Assembly: GCA_028565635.1 (NCBI GenBank) | Contig: JAOXYB010057134.1 | Span: forward strand, 1 to 11,025 | DNA from: Phoronis ovalis | Lineage: Eukaryota; Phoronida; Phoronidae | Direction of reading: 5' to 3' | DNA length: 11,025 bases | In this document: positions 7,801 through 11,025 of the stretch, piece after piece | How the letters are laid out: each line of letters opens with the position of its first letter | Numbering within the stretch: position 1 is the stretch's first letter | Translations under genes and position numbers: made by a program | Notes under the pieces: model-generated | What the model was told of the DNA's origin: nothing | Seen by the model: the letters and a program-made list of their open reading frames with translations, nothing else | The model's database searches: none

Positions 7801-8806
7801 TAACAAAATTAATTGAAAAAAGTACACAAGTACCTTATGATGCAACTTCTCCCTTTTTTCACTTGATGGAGTCCCATTTGAAAATGATTGCTGCATTTTA
7901 GTATCACCTAGTGTTCCGTGTCTATTATTTCTACTTGGTATAGAATTGCTCTGCCTTGTGGGAACTAAACGCAAAAAATCATCAGGCAATTTTCCTAACA
8001 GAGGTGGATTCCATCTTCTATAAGCTCTTCTTGATTGTGTTAGTGGATTATTTATGCTAGTTAATCTGTGACCTTCTAAAGCGTATGTTTGCTTAGGTAC
8101 AGTTTGTTCTCGAATTTTCATACTGCGCAATGCTTCTGTATAACCAGGTAACCCATCATCATCATCACTACTGCTACCTTCAGGTGACTAAAAGGTAAGA
8201 AATGATATACACTACAGCTCCCCTTTTGCAAAATGAATAATTTTAAATCATGGAGAAAAGAGGTTCAATAAATTTCTATATTTTAGTTTTATGAGATGAT
8301 AGGGTGCTGTAGCAGAAGAGATTAAATTTGGACTTTCCTATGTGATAGCAAACTAAAAGGATTACGCCAAATGTATAGGTTAGACCTCTTAATAAAGATT
8401 TATTTGTAATCAATTATGGAGCAAGCTCCAAAGAAGAAGATTTCTCAGAATTGCACGCACTACTGCTTGCAACGTGGATATACACAATTACCTGATACGG
8501 TGGTGGTACAGGAGGAGCAGCAGGTGACGGATACGGCACTGTGTTAACACCACTATCAGCTTCATTAAAATCAACATTCATTGTTAGCAGTTGGTCTATA
8601 GTTGCATCGACAGCACCATTATTTGCACGTAAAACTGCTTCAATTATTTCTGAATCCATAGTAGGAAACATTGCCTTAAAATCTTCCATTGCTTGATTAA
8701 AGTCCAGATGTTTAGAATCTTTGGCCGATCCTTGCCGCGTATGTCTATGACTAGCATGGTGATGATTAGACTTCCTTTGGGACCGAGTGTCAGGAGCAGA
8801 TGCCAT
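4735..8806 (-). CDS. CUEDC1: CUE domain-containing protein 1, eight coding exons
   Basis: The join on the minus strand is 8806-8492, 8187-7834, 7509-7305, 6911-6846, 6512-6390, 5902-5821, 5415-5289, 4845-4735: 1383 bases, 460 residues. The CUE domain is at 34-77 (FNQAMEDFKAMFP, then AVLRANNGAVDATIDQLL); CUE domains bind ubiquitin. Further CUEDC1 landmarks follow: WNPPLLGKLPDDFLR (164-178), YLEDERLALILQNQ (260-273), the helix FKAQLKNMG leading into a basic RRKRSKK patch (370-376), and NLLDD (392-396). PPxY motifs at 101-104 (PPPY) and 440-443 (PPLY) could bind WW domains. Human CUEDC1, as I recall it, is about 386 residues. The start is ATG 8806 (a in -3, G in +4); an in-frame TAA lies upstream. 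Six introns of 304-487 bases show nothing but splice signals; the one between exons 5 and 6 holds a separate ORF. The exon 6/7 junction is the weak point. Confidence 0.85.
5289..5415 (-). CDS. CUEDC1: CUEDC1 coding exon 7 (NLLDD and acidic tail)
   Basis: It ends at a perfect donor, GTGAGT. It encodes STINLLDDHDDEDVEDE and an EKQRQRQ stretch, corresponding to the NLLDD motif near the human C-terminus. The acceptor is either tgtag before 5415 or ttgaaag before 5407; only certain donor pairs keep the frame. Confidence 0.72.
5821..5902 (-). CDS. CUEDC1: CUEDC1 coding exon 6 (basic region), alternative donors
   Basis: The acceptor tttcttgcag is clear. It encodes SKTKFALLAKKFF and SRRKRSKK, the basic stretch after KNMG in this family and a possible nuclear localisation signal. 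Two donors are possible: GTAGAC after position 5831 (phase 1) or GTATCC after 5821 (phase 2). The 5821 end joins in frame to the better exon 7 acceptor at 5415. Confidence 0.7.
6023..6229 (-). CDS. Unrecognised 68-codon ORF inside CUEDC1 intron 5
   Basis: ATG 6229 to TAA 6023, same strand as CUEDC1. It starts MCSLSHNNSFSFYRIG and has a Gly/aromatic-rich middle (FAFGTGLYRSNYW), then NGYIYGRKDKTLPG and GGFKNAVGW. It is visibly less AT-rich than the intron around it and has no rare-looking composition. An internal acceptor (caataacag) and a donor at the end (gttg/gtaatt) would make it a phase 2 exon, which cannot be spliced in frame between the phase 1 exons on each side. It could be a nested small gene, a retrocopied fragment, or chance. 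There is no database-like match in memory. Confidence 0.3.
   Translation of the reverse strand: MCSLSHNNSFSFYRIGFAFGTGLYRSNYWSSMIFTRTTFNMANGYIYGRKDKTLPGRFEGGFKNAVGW
6390..6512 (-). CDS. CUEDC1: CUEDC1 coding exon 5
   Basis: Acceptor tttttcttgcag, donor ACAT/GTAAGA, 123 bases, phase 1 in and out. An acidic, Gly-containing linker (NGYGDDSVGELG) leads into AEFKAQLKNMG, matching the family's KLKHMG region. Confidence 0.8.
6846..6911 (-). CDS. CUEDC1: CUEDC1 coding exon 4 (22-codon exon)
   Basis: Acceptor ttttttag, donor AAAG/GTGTGT, 66 bases, phase 1 in and out. It reads DVKNEYDIAQERQG and onward. It is too short to find by length alone; the call rests on phase and splice sites on both sides. 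It can be skipped without breaking the frame. Confidence 0.68.
7305..7509 (-). CDS. CUEDC1: CUEDC1 coding exon 3 (YLEDER helix)
   Basis: Acceptor attgtag, donor AAAG/GTAATT, 68 codons plus one base (phase 1). It contains YLEDERLALILQNQ and the following charged helix DELRRNEEFMNALEK, a long predicted helix conserved in CUEDC1. Confidence 0.83.
7834..8187 (-). CDS. CUEDC1: CUEDC1 coding exon 2 (WNPPLLG block)
   Basis: It has 118 codons, phase 0 at both ends (acceptor ttttag, donor AAG/GTACTT). It starts with SPEGSSS and four Asp codons, and carries the family's WNPPLLGKLPDDFLR block. Confidence 0.83.
8492..8806 (-). CDS. CUEDC1: CUEDC1 coding exon 1 (CUE domain, PPPY)
   Basis: It has 105 whole codons from ATG 8806 to the donor GTAATT after CAG, phase 0. 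It carries a His/Arg-rich N-terminus, the complete CUE domain and a Pro-rich tail ending PPPYQ. A GTG 21 bases upstream is in frame but is not a plausible animal start. Confidence 0.85.
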
Positions 8807-8915
8807 AATGCCTGGCTTTGCTTTCACAGTTTGTGTTTACTTTTGTTGTCAGCTATATGTGTTGAATATTTCTGTCTGATGTATCTTTTTAAAAGTCAAA
8901 ACAACCATATATAAT
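8807..8915 (-). other. CUEDC1: CUEDC1 5'UTR part of the first coding exon
   Basis: A strong acceptor (catttattttctttcag) ends at 8916, so the exon with the start codon most likely begins at 8915 and carries 109 untranslated bases. It contains no in-frame ATG before 8806. This implies at least one further upstream exon. Confidence 0.6.
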
Positions 8916-9239
8916 CTGAAAGAAAATAAATGAAAAATGTAATTTATTACGAAACTAGTATAATTCTTGTCCTACCAAATACAAAGCACAATTACTATGG
9001 GGTATACTTTTCCAGACTTTTTTTACCATGGAGTATGGTTTTTGCAAATAAGTTTTTACCATGAAATATTTTTTGGAAAGCAATTTTTACTATGAGTTAA
9101 GGACTTTTTACTTTGCCGGAACTTCACATCCCTACCAATTTTTTTGTCATACCATCTCCCCAGTGTGCTATACAGTGTCACAAACCAGTATTTTGTATGT
9201 GCAGCAGAGCATAACTTTGAACGCTTTAAAATGCTCGGA
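8916..9239. other. First part of CUEDC1 5' intron; degenerate TTTTTAC repeats
   Basis: No gene is seen. The word tttttacYatg occurs at 9020-9030, 9053-9063 and 9084-9094, with a weaker fourth copy at 9105-9115, at spacings of 33, 31 and 21 bases. This is a short degenerate tandem array directly left of the transposon-like element. Overlapping frames on both strands here have no domains. Confidence 0.4.
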
Positions 9240-9248
9240 TAAAATTCC

Positions 9249-9655
9249 CGGGGGGTACTCAAGGTTTTTTGACTACGGGGATGTGCCGCGGAACCCAATC
9301 CAAAATTTTAGATTGTGGTAGCAAACCCAATCCAAATTTCTTGAAATTTTAGGGTAGCAATCCAAATTTTGTGAAATATAAGGCTAGCAATCCAAATTTT
9401 AAAATAATTGAGTATAGCATTCCATTTTTACGCAAACTGACTGATACAAACCAAATTCTAAAATTTATTTATGGATACAAACCTAATGATTAATCCAAAT
9501 TATTTGCAGTAAGCAGTGAGTAGCAATCCAAATTTTTGAATAGCCTTACAGTAGCAATCCAAAAAATTACAGTAAGAAGTATACAATCCAAATCCAAAAT
9601 TTTCAACTCGGCTGCACACCCCCACCAAAAAATCACTTAAGTACCCCCCCCGGGG
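9249..9655. mobile_element. MITE-like element with GC-run inverted ends and 9-base flanking direct repeat
   Basis: The left end (9249-9263, CGGGGGGTACTCAAG) and right end (9636-9655, cttaagtaccccccccgggg) are inverted repeats with one mismatch and a variable G-run. Immediately outside both ends is taaaattcc (9240-9248 and 9656-9664), the pattern of a target-site duplication. Eight- or nine-base duplications are usual for hAT- or Mutator-type transposition; the exact count is blurred by the CCCGGGG palindrome. There is no coding capacity. The core is a 30-bp minisatellite, listed separately. It lies in an intron of the CUEDC1 5' region. Confidence 0.7.
9291..9600 (+). repeat. 30-bp period minisatellite, consensus tagcaatccaaattt
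   Basis: Units begin near 9291, 9319, 9355, 9385, 9415, 9445, 9476, 9521, 9552 and 9582. Most spacings are 30-31 bases, with one of 36 and one of 45. Each unit opens with tagcaatccaaattt or a diverged form (tagcattccattttt, tacaaaccaaattc) followed by a variable AT-rich half. The array fills the body of the element between its inverted ends. Confidence 0.75.
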
Positions 9656-9664
9656 TAAAATTCC

Positions 9665-9996
9665 ATTAGAAGTATGTACTACAATCTACATCAAGATGAA
9701 TCTGACACCAAGTGTTTGTTACTTTTTACCCTGGCCTCCGCCCCATTTACATAGTTCAAACATTTCTCAACAACATGCCAATGTCTCTGACAAAGCACAA
9801 TGATTATTTTATATAAACAAACATTAAATGTGTAGTCATTACAAGGAATAACAACAAAATAAGTATCAAATTTTACTTTGGGGAGCATTCACCCGCACTA
9901 CTGACTTTGTGTGAAGTTATTAACAAAGCGGGAAATTTTCATAACACTAGAAACAATCACGTACAAAAAAGCACGTGCGTTGTATCCATTTCTTAC
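9665..9996 (-). other. Second part of CUEDC1 5' intron, no gene called
   Basis: A 65-codon minus frame (9691-9888) starts with a non-ATG codon. The acceptor-like ttgtgctttgtcag near 9803 gives no frame that continues from the exon ending at 9997, so I do not call an exon. Nothing else is recognised. Confidence 0.35.
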
Positions 9997-10066
9997 CTTC
10001 TTTGTACATTGCATGATTTTTCATAGCAGCGTGCAATTCGAAAGGCATTGAAGACGATTTAACAAT
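9997..10066 (-). other. Probable CUEDC1 5' exon with an upstream ORF
   Basis: A near-perfect donor (AAG/GTAAGA) ends the exon at 9997. Going upstream the strand is open to an acceptor-like aattacag at about 10067; the exon may instead simply extend further to the transcription start. ATG 10048 opens MPFELHAAMKNHAMYKE in phase 1. Joined to the acceptor at 8915, it gains six codons and stops at TGA 8898-8896, a 23-codon uORF. It might also be an exon of an unrelated minus-strand gene. Confidence 0.4.
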
Positions 10067-10419
10067 CTGTAATTTTAGAATTTCTATACACAGGAAGTTT
10101 TTCCCGATTCAGTGCGTGCGCAAATAAGGAAAAGGAGTGTATAATTAAGCATAGCGATGTAACGTTATGAAATTGCTTCATAATTTTCGAAATGAGTGAA
10201 TATTTTTAAATACTACGCTTCTAAACGTTTGCCTTATAATATAGTACTCCGATATTTTCAATCATGTATATTATTATTCAGCCAAAATACTGACAGTATG
10301 CAACTGTTTTTTTACGACATCTTGTGGCGAAGAGTTAATAATTTGTCATAGATACAAGTTCGCGTGGCACCGTATCAAGTTGTCTGCTTCCAATTTTTGC
10401 CTTAGCACAAACCGTAATC
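10067..10419. promoter_or_regulatory. Probable bidirectional promoter between CUEDC1 and a divergent gene
   Basis: About 350 bases separate the minus-strand 5' exon from the plus-strand ATG at 10420. At 10112-10122 gtgcgtgcgca resembles an NRF1 site (GCGCANGCGC type), and aggaagt at 10092-10098 resembles an ETS site. Both motifs are typical of TATA-less housekeeping promoters shared by head-to-head genes. No TATA box is evident at the expected distance from either start. Direct near-repeats gatacaagt and gtatcaagt lie at about 10351 and 10373. Confidence 0.4.
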
Positions 10420-10492
10420 ATGACTGGTGCAAAGGTAGTGTCTCGTATTTTAGGCATTGTTTCTCGTCAGGAGAAACTACTGAACGTTTTTG
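10420..10492 (+). CDS. First coding exon of a divergent gene (5' partial; rest outside window)
   Basis: ATG 10420 opens 24 codons plus one base and ends at a perfect donor, TTTTG/GTAAGT (10493). The peptide reads MTGAKVVSRILG, then IVSRQEKLLNVF. Its mix of Arg/Lys with hydrophobic residues and no acid until Glu18 would suit an amphipathic N-terminal helix or mitochondrial targeting sequence; this is inference only. The product is not recognised. Later exons must lie beyond 11025, since I find no acceptor followed by a convincing phase 1 frame in 10493-11025. Confidence 0.5.
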
Positions 10493-10755
10493 GTAAGTAA
10501 CAGTAAGAATTTGCCTAAACATTCAGTCTAAATTAGTATAACCCTCTGAATTCTGATGGGAGGAGGCTCACTCTTCAATATTCATGTCTGACAGACTAAG
10601 GCGAATATAAAGCTTTGTCAAAATCACTTTTTTGAAGCTTCAATGAGTTAGATATTTTGCAATTTGTGCTTGCGGCTTGTACCTGTCTGTTACTACCAAT
10701 AATCCTAACTACTACCGACTCAAGTGGGCAGCCGGAGGATATTAGCTGCTTAGGG
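10493..10755 (+). other. Start of the first intron of the divergent gene
   Basis: It follows GTAAGT. No features are recognised. The 64-codon frame that crosses 10657-10851 uses a non-ATG start and runs into the G/C-run repeat, so it is not called. Confidence 0.4.
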
Positions 10756-11025
10756 ACTGGTCAGAAATTATCACAGGGGGGGGTTGGTGCATTTCAAAAA
10801 CATGGTGCACAAAAAAATCAACCCCCCCCCCTCCAGGGTTTGCCAAAATAATTGCAACCCTCCCCCTAAGAGCATGCAAAAAAAATTATGACCACCCCTC
10901 GGACAGGCAAGCGCCCACAGGGCGCGAAGCGAAACTAGGGGGGTCCGGGGGAAATTTTTTAAATATTTCATGTGATTTCCTGCAATCTGGTGCATTTTGG
11001 GACTCTTTTTTGCCATGATACATTG
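10756..11025. repeat. Dispersed repeat with G- and C-runs, cut by the window edge
   Basis: It begins near actggtcagaaattatc (10756), then a G-run with tt (10776-10785) that can pair with aaccccccccccc (10820-10831). Further on are a C-run (10858-10866), ccacccctcgg, the palindromic gcgcccacagggcgc (10911-10925) and ggggggtccggggg (10938-10951). Two gtgcattt words sit at 10787 and 10990. This style of repeat is one I associate with marine invertebrate genomes. No termini or coding frame can be fixed, because the right end is outside the window. Confidence 0.55.

Noticed and set aside
8150-8165. catcatcatcat microsatellite
   Set aside because: It is the complement of four Asp codons at the start of CUEDC1 exon 2 and is explained by coding.
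9061-9321. 86-codon plus-strand frame starting MKYFLESNFYY
   Set aside because: It runs from the T-run array into the GC-run end of the mobile element, so it crosses an insertion boundary and cannot be an old gene.
9691-9888. Possible minus-strand exon reading RHWHVVEKCLNYV
   Set aside because: The acceptor is fair, but the phase needed to join the exon ending at 9997 leads to a stop within seven codons.
10771-11016. 81-codon minus frame in the right-end repeat
   Set aside because: It reads through G- and C-runs of a repetitive element and shows no known domain.

Overview
The window is eukaryotic and almost certainly animal. Genes are split by GT-AG introns with pyrimidine-rich acceptors, the spacers are AT-rich, polyadenylation signals are present, and one gene is a recognisable CUEDC1 orthologue (CUE domain adaptor), a family I know from animals. 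The dispersed repeats have G/C-run ends such as CGGGGGGTACT and a 'gggactggtcagaaattatc' block. I associate repeats of this style with marine invertebrates, cnidarians in particular, but that species guess rests on memory only.

Layout. Positions 1-1051 hold no recognised gene, but contain a TATA-like box, a duplicated 13-mer, a 20-codon ORF and a long hairpin. A spliced-looking 50-codon reading frame (1052-1204) ends 26 bases before a two-exon plus-strand gene for an F-box protein (exons 1231-1695 and 2048-2605, 340 residues). The intron of that gene carries a second, donor-dead copy of the end of exon 1. The downstream flank (2606-4734) contains the probable poly(A) signal, two diverged copies of a 3'UTR-like segment, and a TTAA-flanked MITE inside the second copy.

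The middle of the window (8915 down to about 4000, minus strand) is CUEDC1. It has eight coding exons (4735-8806, about 460 residues) and one or more 5' untranslated exons reaching about 10.07 kb. It is tail-to-tail with the F-box gene. One of its introns carries an unexplained 68-codon same-strand ORF. Donor and acceptor choice at the exon 6/7 junction is ambiguous and decides the C-terminus.

The right end has a second transposon-like element (9249-9655) with inverted ends, a 9-base direct repeat on each side and a 30-bp minisatellite core. Next come a compact, probably bidirectional promoter (about 10.07-10.42 kb), the first coding exon of a divergent plus-strand gene (10420-10492, unrecognised), and a G/C-run repeat cut by the window edge.

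Functional reading: the F-box protein would be a substrate receptor of an SCF ubiquitin ligase, and CUEDC1 a ubiquitin-binding adaptor with two PPxY motifs. Both belong to ubiquitin biology, but nothing here shows that they work together. Exon models come from splice-site reading and family memory, not from transcripts.
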